Assembly: GCA_963556255.1 (NCBI GenBank)
Contig: OY744616.1
Location: 8,599,770-8,663,769 of the forward strand
Direction: 5' to 3'
Origin: Allolobophora icterica
Lineage: Eukaryota; Annelida; Clitellata; Crassiclitellata; Lumbricidae
DNA: 64,000 nt
Position 1 is the stretch's first letter, and each line of letters begins with the position of its first letter. Below the pieces are notes generated by a model. That model had not been told where the DNA came from. It saw nothing but the letters and a program-made list of their open reading frames with translations, and ran no database searches. A program made the position numbers and the translations under genes. Shown here piece by piece: positions 1 to 36,207 of this stretch.

Positions 1-139
1 ACTGCGTAGCGACCTTGGACAAGTTGCTCACCCACAATTGTCTGTGAAGAAGGCAACGGGAAACCACCTCACTTATCTCATCCCCGGGTGGCGCAAAGCC
101 AATGGACCTGCCTTAGGGCAGAGAACTCATCATCATCAT
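1..139 (+). mobile_element. tRNA-derived SINE, 3' part, cut by window edge
   Basis: This stretch is nearly identical to the 3' half of the complete SINE at 15,791-16,003: the ACTGCGTAGCGACCTTGGAC motif, a CTCACCCACAATTG motif, then a CATCATCATC tail. Like that copy, it abuts the CCATATATTAC sequence of a terminal-inverted-repeat element, so it is the same nested arrangement. The tRNA-like head lies outside the window. It has no coding capacity; short open frames here are incidental. Confidence 0.8.
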
Positions 140-600
140 CCATATATTACGTGCGCAAAAATCCCGGAAAATTGGAACCCTCTCCCTCTGTTCGCAAGCT
201 TACTTTCTTCCACCCCCCTACCACCTGCGTACGTACGTTTGACGTACACCCACCCACCCGAAGACCAGCTACAGAAAGTGTCTGGACAGCTCCAGGCAGC
301 GACTGTCTACACTTTAGGCCAGATTGAAGGATGAGTGAGGGCCAATATAGACAAATTATAGGTGTCTGGTTCACAGTACAGAATAACTGCACATGGCTTT
401 AATATGACATAATAAAATGCCATCGGACGAGTATAGGACAATACAGAGTTATAAATAGGCTAATGTCGACGTCATAATTATAAATTTATTTTGCGTACGT
501 ACACATTTTGTCCCCTCTGCCCCCCTTCGCACCCGTACGCAAAATCGCCTAAATCCGACCCCTCGCCCCCTCATTGCGTACGTATTATGTGGATGGCCCC
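140..600 (+). mobile_element. Harbinger-like non-autonomous TIR element (right part)
   Basis: The right terminus is TACGTATTATGTGGATGGCCCC followed by TTA (written here as its parts: TACGTATTATG, TGGATGGCCCC). It is the inverted complement of the GGGGCCATCC terminus seen complete at 15,770. The left terminus lies beyond the window edge. The interior matches the 15,770-16,460 copy, including CCGGAAAATTGGA near the left and AAATCCGACCC near the right. A 3-bp TTA duplication and GGGGCC ends are typical of PIF/Harbinger MITEs; that class assignment is inference. Confidence 0.7.
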
Positions 601-1056
601 TTATTAATGAGGTATTTGCACGACACATGTTTAAAACCTCTAAAACAATTAATTGAAACCAGATGCAATCTTGAAGACTTATGAGACCAGAGGCACATAC
701 TAGAAATATGAAGGTTTTGATTTGATAATAATTATGTAATGCTATCTATCTGTCTTTCTATCTAATCACTAAAGACAGAGTAGACTGCACTGTATATAAG
801 AAACAAATATTGTCATAAAGTTATTTGCAGCTTATAAGGCGTTCCATCATATTTCTAATACATTATCTAACATCTCAACCCAACCGTGCAAACCAGTGAA
901 ACCGTCAATGGCTTTATTTTATTTTGAATTTTGTCCCTCGTCCTGGTCATTTTTGCTCTTCTTCATTCAGCCTGACTGTTGAAGTTAACTTTTGAGTTTT
1001 GCTATATTCTTTTAATATGAAGTTGTTTATTTTTTTATGTTTCCTTACTTTTGCAG

Positions 1057-24852
<23,796 letters not shown>

Positions 24853-25268
24853 GCGCAGTGCTTTATTCTGTGAGGTTAAATGTATGATACAAGGTATCTG
24901 CAACCATCACAAATTCTGGTCATTTTACGTTGCAATGTTTACGACTCGTCTGTTATATTTACTAACTATTCGTTGATGAAATATTTGGTTTCATAAACTT
25001 GATAGATTTAACGTGTCTTTTATAATATAAATAGTAGACCTGACAAATGGTTGGCAGATAGGTTGGTTAATATTTCAGTTTTGAAAGCAATGCATTTACT
25101 AACATGTGAGTGAATATTGTTTATGCATGTATGACGTGGACTACGTGTATTTTCAGTAGCCTATGTCTTTTTCAAACGCATGTATCAGTAAATACTTGAC
25201 TACATGTATATTTTGACAGATATTTTTCATGAAGTGTTTATGTTGAGTTTATAAGTGTGTTAATTGTT

Positions 25269-25274
25269 AATAAA
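25269..25274 (+). terminator. Candidate polyadenylation signal AATAAA
   Basis: The first AATAAA after the stop codon at 24,850-24,852, about 420 bp downstream. The intervening AT-rich sequence would be the 3' UTR. A TGTTGATGTTGAGTTTATAA segment is repeated on either side of it. Confidence 0.4.
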
Positions 25275-25305
25275 AATGTTGATGTTGAGTTTATAAGTGT
25301 TCTAA

Positions 25306-26145
25306 TTGTGTCAAACAGTTGACGCCCTTTCTAATTGGCTAGCGTGTTTCCGTCTTGTTCTCAATTCGTCTAAGACCCAGTTTATCTCGCTTGGCGATTG
25401 TAGGCGTCTGGCGGGCGTTGATGTGCGCTTGGTGGCTGATACACTTCCACATGTTACTTTCTTGGAATCGGTCCGAGACTTGGGACTTATTCTTGATCAG
25501 AAACGCTGTTTCTCCCCTTATATAAATCAACTTACTCGTAGCTGCTATTAGGGCCTATCACATGCGGTCTTCTCTCGCTCCTTTTCTGATGATGCTGCTG
25601 CCATCCTTATCCATGCCGTTGTCACCAGTCGACTTGACCACTGCTGCTCGATCCTGGTGGGCTTGCTTCTTGCTCTGACTGCTCGTCTTGATCAGGTTCT
25701 TCGATCTACTGCTCGACTCTGGTCGCCTTCCTAAACGCGCCTCTGTCTAAAGCTATATGCATGACACATTGCACTGGCTCCCCCTCTCGCAACGCATCAA
25801 CTAGAGAATAGCTGCGCTGATCTGGCGATGCCTTCTTGGCTGTGCCCCGGTTTACTTACGTGAGCTCTGCTGTCCTGTCCCTCATGTGGCTGGCCGCCGA
25901 GTCCTTCGCTCTTCTTCTGCGGGTCAGTTCCTCGTTCTACCACCACAACTAGCAGCGTCGGGCTTTTCTGTGGTCGTTCCCTCCATCTGGCATCATCTCC
26001 CATTGCAGATAATAAGAATAATTCTCTAATGTTTTATAAGTTACTTTAGTCCAGTTTATATTGCCGTGGTTGGGCTGGAAGCGCTTCTGAGTAGGTAACT
26101 TGAGGGAGCGCTATATTAAATTTTCAAAATGAATTAATGAAATGA
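25306..26145 (+). pseudogene. Non-LTR retrotransposon 3' fragment
   Basis: The translation contains LACFRLVLNSSKTQFISLG, VTFLESVRDLGLILDQK and, in shifted frames, FSVVVPSIWHHLPLQI and VVGLEA, the C-terminal half of a CR1/Jockey-like reverse transcriptase ORF. It ends with an (AATG)n tail at 26,130-26,150. Several frameshifts and stops; no intact domain. Confidence 0.78.
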
Positions 26146-26290
26146 ATGAAAACCAGAGGCGGCGCTACACCAGGGCGCGCCAGGGCAAATGCCCTGGTAA
26201 AAAAGCCAGTGCCCTGGTCGATGCCCTGCCAGAATTTTTGCCCTGTCCAGAATTTGTTCGGGCGTATTTGTTTTATCCTGAGATATAAAT

Positions 26291-28015
26291 TAGGGACCTG
26301 CGAAGCTTCGATATTCGATTCGAAAACGAATCGGGCAGCGGTATTCGATTCGATTCGAAAATGATGTCATGATTCGAAAAAAATTTGAATCGTTTTTGGG
26401 AAAAATGATTAGACTTAACGCACTTTGTTGACAACAAATTGTTGTAATTGTTTACTGCTCGTGGAATGGTTGTTGAATTTCTCTGTGCAACGCGGCACCC
26501 GACGACAGCAAACCCTCTGGCACGAAATGGTGATTATAACAGTCTTGTTGTCAAGACCTTAAACCTCAAGACCAAGACCAAGACCTTGAACCTCAAGACC
26601 AAGACCTTGAACCTCAAGACCAAGACTTTGAACCTCAAGACCAAGACCAAGACCTTGAACCTCAAGACCAAGACCAAGACCCAAGAAATCGCAATCAGGT
26701 CAAGACTTCTAAAATTGTCAAATCGGAATATTCGCTATTTTAATGAAAACATAAGTCTTTTATTTTATTCAAGCAAATTAGGCCTAACTTTAAATGCAAA
26801 CTGCAGAGAAATCCGAATTTGTATTCAAAAGTCCTTCATGCAAACTATTATTCCAAATGCCTTTTGTATTTTATAAAAACCAATTCGCTCAGAATTTTCT
26901 GACCAAGACGTGCCTGGTGGGCCTCATAAAAATTCCGCCATGTGAAAAAATACGTTCTACAGGTGCTGAAGTCGCTGACACACACAGAAGCTTTTCAAGC
27001 ACTGGATGTAAATGTACAGATAGTGAGTCCTTTTGAAATCTTCCCATGGTTTATCATACCGTCTGATACAGAATAACTGTTGCTGCTGCCAATGGGTTTT
27101 CCTGACCAACAAGACTTGTATCCATCCATTGATATTGGTCGTATGATGCAAGCAGGCTTGATACAGAATTCTTGAGTTCTGTTAAATGACTGTTCATATT
27201 GATAGCCGGTCTTGGTCTTGGTCTTGCGAGACCGAGACCAAGACTTTGAACCTCAAGACCAAGACCAAGACCTTGAACCTCAAGACCAAGACCAAGACCT
27301 TGAACCTCAAGACCAAGACCAAGACTTTTAAAAACGAACTCGAGTGCACTCGAGACCAAGACCTTGGTCTCGAGGACAACAAGACTGGATTATAATTAGA
27401 ATAGGCCTATTATTTATACTCCGCTCAGATCAGAGGTGGGCAACATACGGCCTGCGGGCCAGATCCAGCCTCTGGGACCTTTGGATCTGCCCTTGACATG
27501 TCTCTTTATTAGCATTGTACCATAAAAGTTATTCTGCAATATTTGTTTTGAGTAAAATTAATATTGTCTCACTTTCTGGGGCAAATAAATCTGCAAAAAT
27601 TAGCCTTCGATTGGCATACGGCCCCAGAGCTGCCCTTAAAATCTTAGGGCGGCTCTCTGTAAAAAAATTTGTCCACGCCTGGCTTAAATGTATGTACACC
27701 AAAGTGCGGTTATGCAGTTGGTACAATAAAGAATATACTTACTTACTTACTTAACTCATAAATTATTTGTGTTATTGTTAATTCTGTTACTTAGCTTTAT
27801 GTTTAGTTTAATTGATTTTTAAGCTGCAGTAAAGTTATTAATATATTGATACTGACAGTGGTACGCCTGTGCTATCAAGTGCACACCACATGAATATCAA
27901 ACATGGTACCCGCTGATTCGATTCGAGATTCGAGATTCGATTCGAATTCGAATCTTTAACCCCGATTCGATTCGAGATTCGATTCGAGGAAAAATTTATG
28001 ATTCGCAGGTCCCTA
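26291..28015. mobile_element. hAT-like element E2, nested in E1
   Basis: Inverted ends TAGGGACCTGCGAA and TTCGCAGGTCCCTA, with a perfect 8-bp duplication ATATAAAT (26,283-26,290 and 28,016-28,023). Subterminal GATTCGATTCGA repeats occur at both ends. It carries E3 inside, and in its right half a GAGGTGGGCAACATACGGCC sequence resembling another hAT terminus. No transposase seen. Confidence 0.85.
26540..27387 (+). mobile_element. hAT-like foldback element, copy B (E3, nested in E2)
   Basis: Ends CAGTCTTGTTGTC and GACAACAAGACTG, with a perfect 8-bp duplication GATTATAA (26,532-26,539 and 27,388-27,395). The arms are inverted minisatellites of AAGACCAAGACCTTGAACCTC; the core matches copies A (3,127) and C (55,788). 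Short reading frames through the arms are repeat translations. Confidence 0.9.
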
Positions 28016-28289
28016 ATATAAATTCACTTAATTCACTGAAATGTTAAAATTTTCTTTACAAATGTCAAAAAGCGTTCAACTTCCGGGGGCTTCGCCCATC
28101 TGACCTTCTGTCTATAGACAATTATAATAGTGCTGGGGGCGATGTATGGCAAGCGCAATAGCGCGATCTTATATGGTCACCATTTAAGCTCGCGATACCG
28201 CGCTCTCCATAAATCGCCCTCTGCACTGGTTACTTGTATGACTGCCCTGGCTATGCCCTGGTTACAAAAAATGTCTGGCGCCGCCACTG

Positions 28290-29470
28290 ATGAAATCTTG
28301 AATTATAGCATGTGAATGATTGTTGCAATGAATCTATAACATGGCTGCGGTATATTTTGAGGTATATTAAAGCATTCAAAATTTAAAAAAATATTTGTTA
28401 GACTGTAGACATTTAACCACTGAGGTTGTACATTTGTACAAATACTGAATGGCTTCTATATGCATACCTAAAAAGACTTAGAAAGTTAAGGATTTTCTTG
28501 GATGCTGACCACAGCACAGCAGAAATGGCATAGAAAACAGCAAAAACTAATCACCGATACCTTTAAACCAGGGCTGTAGTAGTAAAATTAGAGGTTAGTA
28601 CACGCTAAAGTGTAGTTTTCTGAAACACTGAGGGGAAGTTCCCCCTCCAAAGCAAGAACATTTTTTAAAATATGGAAACGATTTGGTAAGCGATTAAGCT
28701 ATTGAAATGACGAAATTCCTCAATTTCTCATGCAACAACTTTGCTAAAAATTTCTTGAAAAATAAATGTTTTTCTTGCATCCAGGTCAAGCAAACAGAAA
28801 TAATTAAATATCGTACTGAAATTTTGTTTAAGTTATAGTCTACACTCTACAGTATTAACAAACATGTGTCAAAGTACGTTCAGGAGGTGAGTAGGCCCCT
28901 ACACGCTACAGTATTAACAAACATTATGTCAAAGTACGTTCAGGACGTGAGTAGGCCCCTACACGCTGTCCGGATGTGAGCCCTGTACTAAAAAATATTT
29001 TTATACGGTCTCTGCAGAGACTGTATACTCGCCTCAAAAAATATTTTATAGGTATACGCTGTATACCCGGGTAATATTTAATACCCTCGTTTACATCCAT
29101 GCTTGAAACCGATTGCAGACCTCCAGCAGGAACCTACATGTATTATTCTCATTCTGGGTCATCAGTAGGCTATGCTTTAACACTAACGATTCAAGTAAGC
29201 TAAAAGTGACTGCCGAGGATAAAAAAAACTGAAGGAATCTCAATTTGTACCCATTCGTGACCCAGATGAACCAGTTGTTTTCTTCGTTTTTAGCTGTCTC
29301 CGTCGTCGCCATCCTCCTACTCTTTCTTCTTGCACTCGTCCTTCTCGTCAACCCTTTCCTCCACCAATTCCTGCCCGGTACTGAACTCTCATGATTTTTT
29401 CTCATTTTTCTCATCTCTTACAAATTCTTAATCCTTCTCATTTTCATCAAATTCACGATTGTTCTCATTT
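28290..29470. other. Intergenic, with a 59-bp tandem duplication
   Basis: No gene recognised. At about 28,850-28,967 a block of about 59 bp (CTACAGTATTAACAAACAT, CAAAGTACGTTCAGGA, GTGAGTAGGCCCCTACACG) occurs twice in tandem. The rest is unique and AT-rich. Confidence 0.6.
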
Positions 29471-29474
29471 TCAA

Positions 29475-29655
<181 letters not shown>

Positions 29656-29689
29656 AGTAGGCCTAGTAATACTGTTGCTGCTGAAGTAC

Positions 29690-31087
29690 CGTGGCTTTAA
29701 AGGTTCTCTCGGTTGAAGCATTACGGCAGAAATCCAACTACACACTAGATGCATCGTCAGATTTAAGTTCGACAGTGCGATTTAGCCATATTGATTCTCT
29801 GAAAAATATTTATGTTCCATATCTGCTGGATCATTCATTAGCTGTCCCCTGTATACAAGAACACAAATTAACCTCATCTGGCTTTCACTGTTGGCGGTTG
29901 CGTTCGATTATTCTCCAATAAAAAATCATTCAAAACAAAGAAGAAGATTTCAGTTGTTATGCTACACAAACTAGTTGTATCATGAGATTTATAGTAGACT
30001 GTCATTTCCATCAGATTCACAGAAGGGCATAGACTCCGGCTAAATACAATTAATGTATGTCTCGTCTATCTGTTAACCACTGCACATTGAAATAATGTTT
30101 TCCAATAACGCTACACACCAACGAATTTTTGAATAACAAAAGCAAACCAATTCATGATTGCTAATTCGTTTACATCTCCTGCAGCAAGGATTGTCACGGT
30201 GATTAGACATTTATATAGCGCCACCTCCATGGAAAATTAATCTGCGCTAGCCAGTATGATGTTCAATGCTATTAAGAACTAATTTTAAATATAATTAAGA
30301 ACAGTAATTTTCCAAGAGGCAAAACAATGCACAGAAACCAGAAGAGTCACCAATGGTGAGCCCACGCATGCATGTGGAGCCCACCTGACAGATTTCCATC
30401 CATGTAATGTAATGTAATCACAGATTTATATCCATAGTGTTGATAGATGACATCACGTTAAGAGTATCTGGACCAAGCTGCGTCGATATAACTCATATTA
30501 TATGTTCTCTAGTAAATCTACTGCTGCAGATGACATGGTGATATTTATAACTGTTCCAATTATATCCACGCACAAAAACTTCAAGACTTATAGTCTCAGC
30601 ATTAAAACAAGGAACTGTGGTCCACTCGCATAGTTTTGGTGATCAGTAAAGTTGCAAACACGTACCTTCGATATAATATATTTGTACATGTGTTAATAAT
30701 GAGTAAATTATCTCGAACTGTGAAGTAATGTTTCTCCCTGTATCCGCTGTTCCTTTCGTTCTTGTCATTTATATTAGAGTTCAGATTTACTTTCGTCAGT
30801 TTGAAAATTCACTAAAAGCTGCCCCTCTTTCTGAGATAATTGACTTTCTTGACTTTGATTTGACTGAGGCTTAGTTTCAATGCGTCATCTGCTGATGCCT
30901 TGTGCACTAGTCAACAACGACTTGAAAGATGTTAATTATTAATAATAATCTAAGCATTCCACGCAAAACGAAATCAAAAGTTTACGGTGCGAGTCCAACT
31001 ACTGTTACCCCTATGGTGTAGCTGGATGTGGTTAGTTTTAAATGTGTGATCGACAAGTCTCAATCACAAAGATTTTCTTTCAGAAAG
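29690..31087. repeat. Segmental duplication flank, paired with 38,455-39,033
   Basis: The AATCCAACTAC and CACTGGATGCGTCGTCAGA-like block near 29,730-29,780 recurs near 38,510-38,560, and the upstream-of-stop sequences also match. This is the shared downstream flank of the two PAN-fibrinogen genes. No exon recognised in it. Confidence 0.6.
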
Positions 31088-31475
31088 TCAGTTGCTTCTG
31101 ATCATCATTCTGGCTGCTCGTAACTTTCCTGCAGTCTCGATATTGTAGTCGTTCAAAGTATACCATGAAAAGTTGTCTGAGCCGTAGAAACATGTCAGAC
31201 AGGCCCACCAGCAATTATTGAACCACCATCCGCAGCAATACGACGACACACAGCTTCCACCTGACTTAAGATCGTTGTCTGCATCAGACGTGCTGAACAG
31301 CATCCCATTATGATTCCAATTAGAAGCTACTGAGGTGTTTGTGAGCGAGTCTCCACCGTTCCCAACGAATCCCGACAAGTGAATTGAGTAATTTTTGGCT
31401 TCCGAGTCGACAGAAAATGTGGCGTATTCAGCAAAGAACCATTTTCCGGTCGTGTAACCTTGAAACTGTGAATAC
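31088..31475 (-). pseudogene. Left gene FReD exon B, with 1-bp insertion
   Basis: Acceptor TTTTTAG. The sister exon is 387 bp (129 codons) but this one is 388. The extra base in the run before GTTCTTTGC turns TGG-TTC into TGG-GTT and brings TGA into frame three codons later. Beyond it the homologous frame encodes GFVGNGGDSLTN, DADND, WWFNNCWWAC and ends MMIRSN. Confidence 0.78.
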
Positions 31476-31965
31476 TAAAAACTTAGGACATTTCTTCGTG
31501 TAAAAGCAGAAGCCCACTGCTATGAATTAGTGCTATCGGTAACACAATGTAAAATTACACAGTCATCTAACACCATGTAGTTTAGCATTGATAGCGCTGC
31601 TATAAAAATTTCCAATTATAAATTGCATACTGTAACTTGTGAAGCAATAAATAAAAGTCAAACACTAGGGCCTACATCGTAGGCTAAATCTAGGGCCTAC
31701 TACTCGTCTGCCATGCGAAAATAATTGGTGTTTAAGCTTAATTGGTTTTCGTGTTTCAAAACACATTTTCGATGCTTTAGAAACAATGGCACGTCTCAAA
31801 TGTCTTCTGAAATAGGACGAACACTATTTTATTTTTTAAACTTTTTTTAGAAAATAGTTTTGGGATAATCAAAAATGCTTAAAATTCGCATGTGAGAGTG
31901 GAATTACAAATTAATCACAATGACCTATACAAAAATTCACTTTAAAACGCAATCCTATATCTTAC

Positions 31966-32204
31966 TTCAACACGAAGTCTGTACAAAGCTCCAGGTTGAT
32001 TAGTATAGAGATGAATGTTTTCATTTCCAATCCAGAACTCTGAAGCTCTGTAACCGAATCCGTTCTTGTAACCCGACCACGATCGATCGAATGACACTGA
32101 TCCGTCGAAACGGTTCATCATGATGATCCAGTTACTTATGCAAGGCAGAGGAACAATCGATGTTCCCATTGTCACATTGACAACGTCTTGTGTTGCAACG
32201 TATC
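31966..32204 (-). CDS. Left gene FReD exon A
   Basis: 239 bp, phase 1 in and phase 0 out; acceptor TTTTAAACAG, donor GAA|GTAAGA. It encodes the first half of a fibrinogen-related domain: MMNRFDGSVSFDRSW, GYKNGFG, SEFWIGNENIHLYT. Confidence 0.85.
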
Positions 32205-32221
32205 CTGTTTAAAATATATTC

Positions 32222-33497
32222 GTGCTGGAGTCTGGAGCGCCTCTGAGTAGTCCACTTGAAGGGGCGGCATATAAAGGCTCAAATGAATGGATGAATATTG
32301 ATCACAAAATTCGGTGTCATTTTACTTTTTGTATTCGATGTGTCCTATGGTGAATTATTGCAAAAATAATATCATCTACAGCACAATTGACAGAACATTT
32401 GGCGCGGCGGAGATGCAGTGTCCGCGTTTGTGCAGATCAATCAATCCATCAGAATTTATGTAGCGCCCCTACAAGGTCTCAACTCGGAGGCGCTCCCGAT
32501 TAAGGCCAAGCGGAAAGAAAACACTCTTAAAGAATGGCGACAGGAAAACCCGAGGGAGGTAGTGAGCGCACGTTCCGAGGGAGCCCATTCCACGTCATAG
32601 GGCCAACAACTGAGATAGCGCTGTAACCCCTGTTGCATTGTGGCTATCCGCATAGCCTGGTCGGTGTTGACACGTCGAAATGCGACCATCTTCATGGTAT
32701 ATTATCTAGGTAATCTGTTGATGGTCCCGATCCCGCACTTGCACAAAGCAGCGCTGTGGCCTAACTCGCTCTCCAAAGTTTCGATTACTGGGAGCGGTAT
32801 CTTAATGAAAAAAGATAAACTTCACTCTGGCAGAACAATCATGTTGTAACAGATTGCCAGACAACCTACGAAGTGAGCCGCTTCTTCGTTCATGTTCTCT
32901 TTTATTCTAGCTATCGAAGGGAGGGGGATAGAGTAATGGTAACACTTATGGCCAGGAGAGCAGCAGGAGAGCAGCAGCACGCGGTTCGATTACCGCAACT
33001 CCCCTCGGACGGGCGCCTTGCATGGCTGCCATAACGTGTGTTTAGTTAAGATATTGATAATTGTACTGTCATGTTTCAATATAATCTTAGTGCGTTTGTC
33101 GGTTTGAATTGAAAAAGAAAAAGTTTTTATCATTCCATTCGATTATGGCCTTATGTTGTTAATTACGCAGCAAAACCGATGAGCTTTTTTTGTCGATACC
33201 CTGGTGTAGGCTATATCAATGTGCATTCGTGATTACGATAGTTCATAAACTGCTTTTGAAATTAATTCACTCAAACTCTGAGCTCCTATTTTGAACTGCA
33301 TCGGGGCCTTACCTCATTCCGACGTGCCTCGTAAAGTCTATTCAAATCTGTCAGCATAAAATTGTCGGAAAGTACATAATATCACATATCGTAATCGTAA
33401 TCGTTATCTCCAAACTTCTAAAGCGCCACTCGAAGGCCAAGCGCAGGGCACCAGCCTATTCACGAGCGCTGCTAGACGATGAAACAGTGTTACCTAC
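32222..33497. other. Intron with SINE-like repeats
   Basis: Near 32,458-32,600 lies an interspersed repeat (TGTAGCGCCCCTACAAGG, GGAGGCGCTCCCGATTAAG) related to copies near 34,850 and 42,390. At 32,922-33,010 a tRNA-like head (GATAGAGTAATGGTAACAC and box B-like CGGTTCGATTACCGC) indicates a second SINE type. Confidence 0.5.
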
Positions 33498-33662
33498 CAG
33501 GAGGATATAAGCAGTTGGTTAGGGTTCCATTAAGAGTCGCGCACTGAGGAGTAACAATTCCGGAAACGTTGATGCATTCGTTGTACTCTTTGAAATTGTA
33601 CTGGAACGGTAGACTGCAGCCATTCGTATTGATACGAATACATGTAGTTGTTGTTTGTTGAA
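33498..33662 (-). CDS. Left gene FN2-like exon
   Basis: 55 codons, phase 1 in and phase 1 out, between acceptor TTTATTTCCAG and donor GTAGGT. It encodes QQTTTTC, then the degenerate fibronectin-II module GCSLPFQYNFKEYNEC with two further cysteines (PQCATLN, LTNCLYPP). Confidence 0.78.
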
Positions 33663-34107
33663 CTGGAAATAAAATTTTACAAGATACGATTGTCATTTCG
33701 CTGGTTCCTGATACAAAGACTGGAAATCGTTTTGCAGAAAACTTTGCGATATGGTTTTCTCAAACAACAATAATTGCAGATGTGTGCATTCTCATAACAA
33801 GCTGCAATAGGGACATAAATAGTTTCAGTAGTTATAATTTCTTGTTCAGTTTGCTTTGCATTTCAAAGCGATAAGTGCTCTAAAAGAAACTAGAATATTT
33901 TTTACCAAACCATAGCGCCTTTGGTCACGAACCAACCACTGTCTACGCCCTTAGCGTAATCGGATATAATTTGTTTAGCAAAAAAGTCAAAAAATTATCT
34001 TTTGCGCTTAGATATTTTGTAAACTACAACCTCGGGACTGTCTGATTAAATTCGCTGTTTTAGCGAGTAAGCTTAGTTTTTCAGAAGACATTTTATTCTT
34101 GTAGTAG

Positions 34108-34377
34108 CAGTGTTTTTTTCAGCCGGAACGCGCCGGAACGGCGTTTCGGCGCCTTTTTTCAGCTTCTAAAAAGAATTTATTTATTTTAATAATAAAAACA
34201 ATAATTTAGTTACTTTCATTTAATTTCAGTGTGGTGAACTGTTTGCGCTGTTTAGGGCCTGCTGAGACCTCTCCCAACCTCAATCCCGTTTTTCTCTGGA
34301 TTTTAGCCCTTCCATAACTGTTAAGTTCCGGAGCCTATGGTTCAGTTCCGGAACCTTTTTTCTAGAAAAAAGCACTG
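34108..34377. mobile_element. Short TIR element with CAGTGYTTTTTTC ends
   Basis: It starts CAGTGTTTTTTTCAGCCGGA and ends GAAAAAAGCACTG, inverted to each other. The same element lies at about 43,848-44,090 (CAGTGCTTTTTTCAGCCGGA), with a diverged right end. No coding. CAG/CTG ends suggest hAT, but the flanking duplication is poor. Confidence 0.65.
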
Positions 34378-35264
34378 TGTATATAGTAGTAATAACGAAC
34401 TGGGTTTCTCAAGACAGAACAACAGAGCCACGCTAAGTTCACCTGATCAAGATGATCTGCACTATTACATTGTGACTTTTTACGACTGGGTATAAACGAT
34501 TGTCAAATTTTGGTTCATGTTACAGAAATCTTTATCTTACTGAAGCGTACGTTCTTTGTCGCGCAGTTCAGCCTGTAAGAGATATCCGTCGATGGACAAT
34601 GCATGATAGCTCGATAACTGAGCACCTGAACGAATCATTTGAAGAGCAACATATAAACTGCCAACGCCATGTCTAGATCTCTATAGTTACTGCATCTCAT
34701 TGGTATTGCAACCGACGATAATTATGACTGATATCATCGGTTGCATAGTCACTGCCGACAGAACAAGTCTTTATGAGAAGCATTGTAAGATGTCTTGTTC
34801 GGTGCATTGTATTGTATTGCATTGTACTCATGAATTTATAAAGCGCCTCTCTCAGTACAACGTAATCAGAGGCGAAGCAGTGCAGGGGCGTCTACATCAT
34901 TGAAACCTTGGAGCAAATGCTCCGCCAAAAAAGGGGTGAAGATCTGTCAGTGTGTGTGCCACCATTTTAGGGGGGAGGAAGGGAAAGGGGAAAAACAGGG
35001 GGAAAGGGAAGTTGCTCCAATGACTTAGGGGAGGGGATTGACGCCTCTGGTTCAGTGTAAGAGCTGTCAGTGAGAATTAATGGAAACATCTAACTTTAAC
35101 GGATCAATAGCTGCGATACAGACGTGGCTTGCAAACCAATGTGAAGAACGTAATATTACCTTCGACATGACAGCTTTTCAGACCGTTAACCTGTTTCAGA
35201 ACAAAAGCCATTAGATATATTATATTAGAACGAATTGGTTGGTTAACTACTAATTAACAGAAAT

Positions 35265-35545
35265 TTAGTGTGCTCGATAGTGTAGTGGTTAGCGCGCTGG
35301 ACTGTCAATCGAGAGGTCAGAGGTTTCTGCTGCACCTGCACCCCTAGCCAACTCGGCTATAATAAGTACACTGACCATACGCTGTCGGTTGAATGATGAA
35401 ACGGCGAGGGAGAGGACTGGTAATCCGCCCTCATATGCCGAGGCTAAGAAAATGAAGTTGCTTACGCTTCATACCTATGGTTGCCTCTCCTGCTAGCTTA
35501 AGGAACTGCTTTTCTTGTTCTTCTTCTTTTTCTTCTTATTCTTCT
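35265..35545 (+). mobile_element. tRNA-derived SINE, second family
   Basis: The head GCTCGATAGTGTAGTGGTTA, then GCGCGCTGGACTGTCAATCG, resembles a tRNA 5' half with box A. Box B is degenerate (GAGGTCAGAGGTTTCTGC). An unrelated body follows, with a TTCTTC-rich tail at 35,510-35,550. Confidence 0.65.
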
Positions 35546-36207
35546 TCTACTACTAAGCTTAGTTTTGATTGTTTTAAGCAAGAACTACTGTCAACCCCGA
35601 AATACATACATTTTGGACAATACTCTCCCAGCCATGTCCCACACTGATTCAACGTCGTACGACATTGTCCCAACGTGTGAACGCTGGTTATAAAACTTTT
35701 TATGGGTATGACTCCAACTTTATTCAAATACAAAAACTATACATGCCGCTTTTATGTGATTGTAATTAATAAGTTCTATTGCGCCGGTGTCTAATTCACA
35801 ATGCATCAAGCGATGGCACACCAAAACCAAGCCGTAATCATATAAATATCCAGAAGATCAGTCCGTAGAACAGAGTCACCCTATGGTTGATTAGCAATTC
35901 GAAAGAGGTAAGTCTAAAGTTGAGAACGAAATGACACGAGCGACTGCGCAGAGCGCACAGACACAGGGAGACAGTACCAAAAAGTATGTCCAGCAACCGA
36001 GAAATATCGTTAACCAAGAACGGTTCTTGATTTTGGTAGGCACATAACGCAGTCAAGAACTAACCAAAAAATAAGTGAAACGCAGATATTATTGGGAGTG
36101 TAGCTGCGAATGATAAGCACATGACAAGTTTCCTAAACGAGCATCTGTCATAGGAGTTATGTAAACGTGAATTCGTACATGCTATTATTAATTAAGTTAT
36201 CACTTAC

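Larger units (their letters stand above)
26154..28289. mobile_element. hAT-like element E1, outer shell of a nest
   Basis: The ends are CAGAGGCGGCGC and inverted GCGCCGCCACTG, flanked by ATGAAAAC (26,146-26,153) and ATGAAATC (28,290-28,297), an 8-bp duplication with one mismatch. The native sequence has repeated GCCCTGG motifs; a related diverged copy lies at about 50,670-50,850. It is split by element E2. Confidence 0.75.

Noticed and set aside
27430..27690. A fourth nested hAT element (GAGGTGGGCAACATACGG end) in the middle element
   Set aside because: The candidate right end (TTGTCCACGCCTGG) matches poorly and I found no 8-bp duplication.
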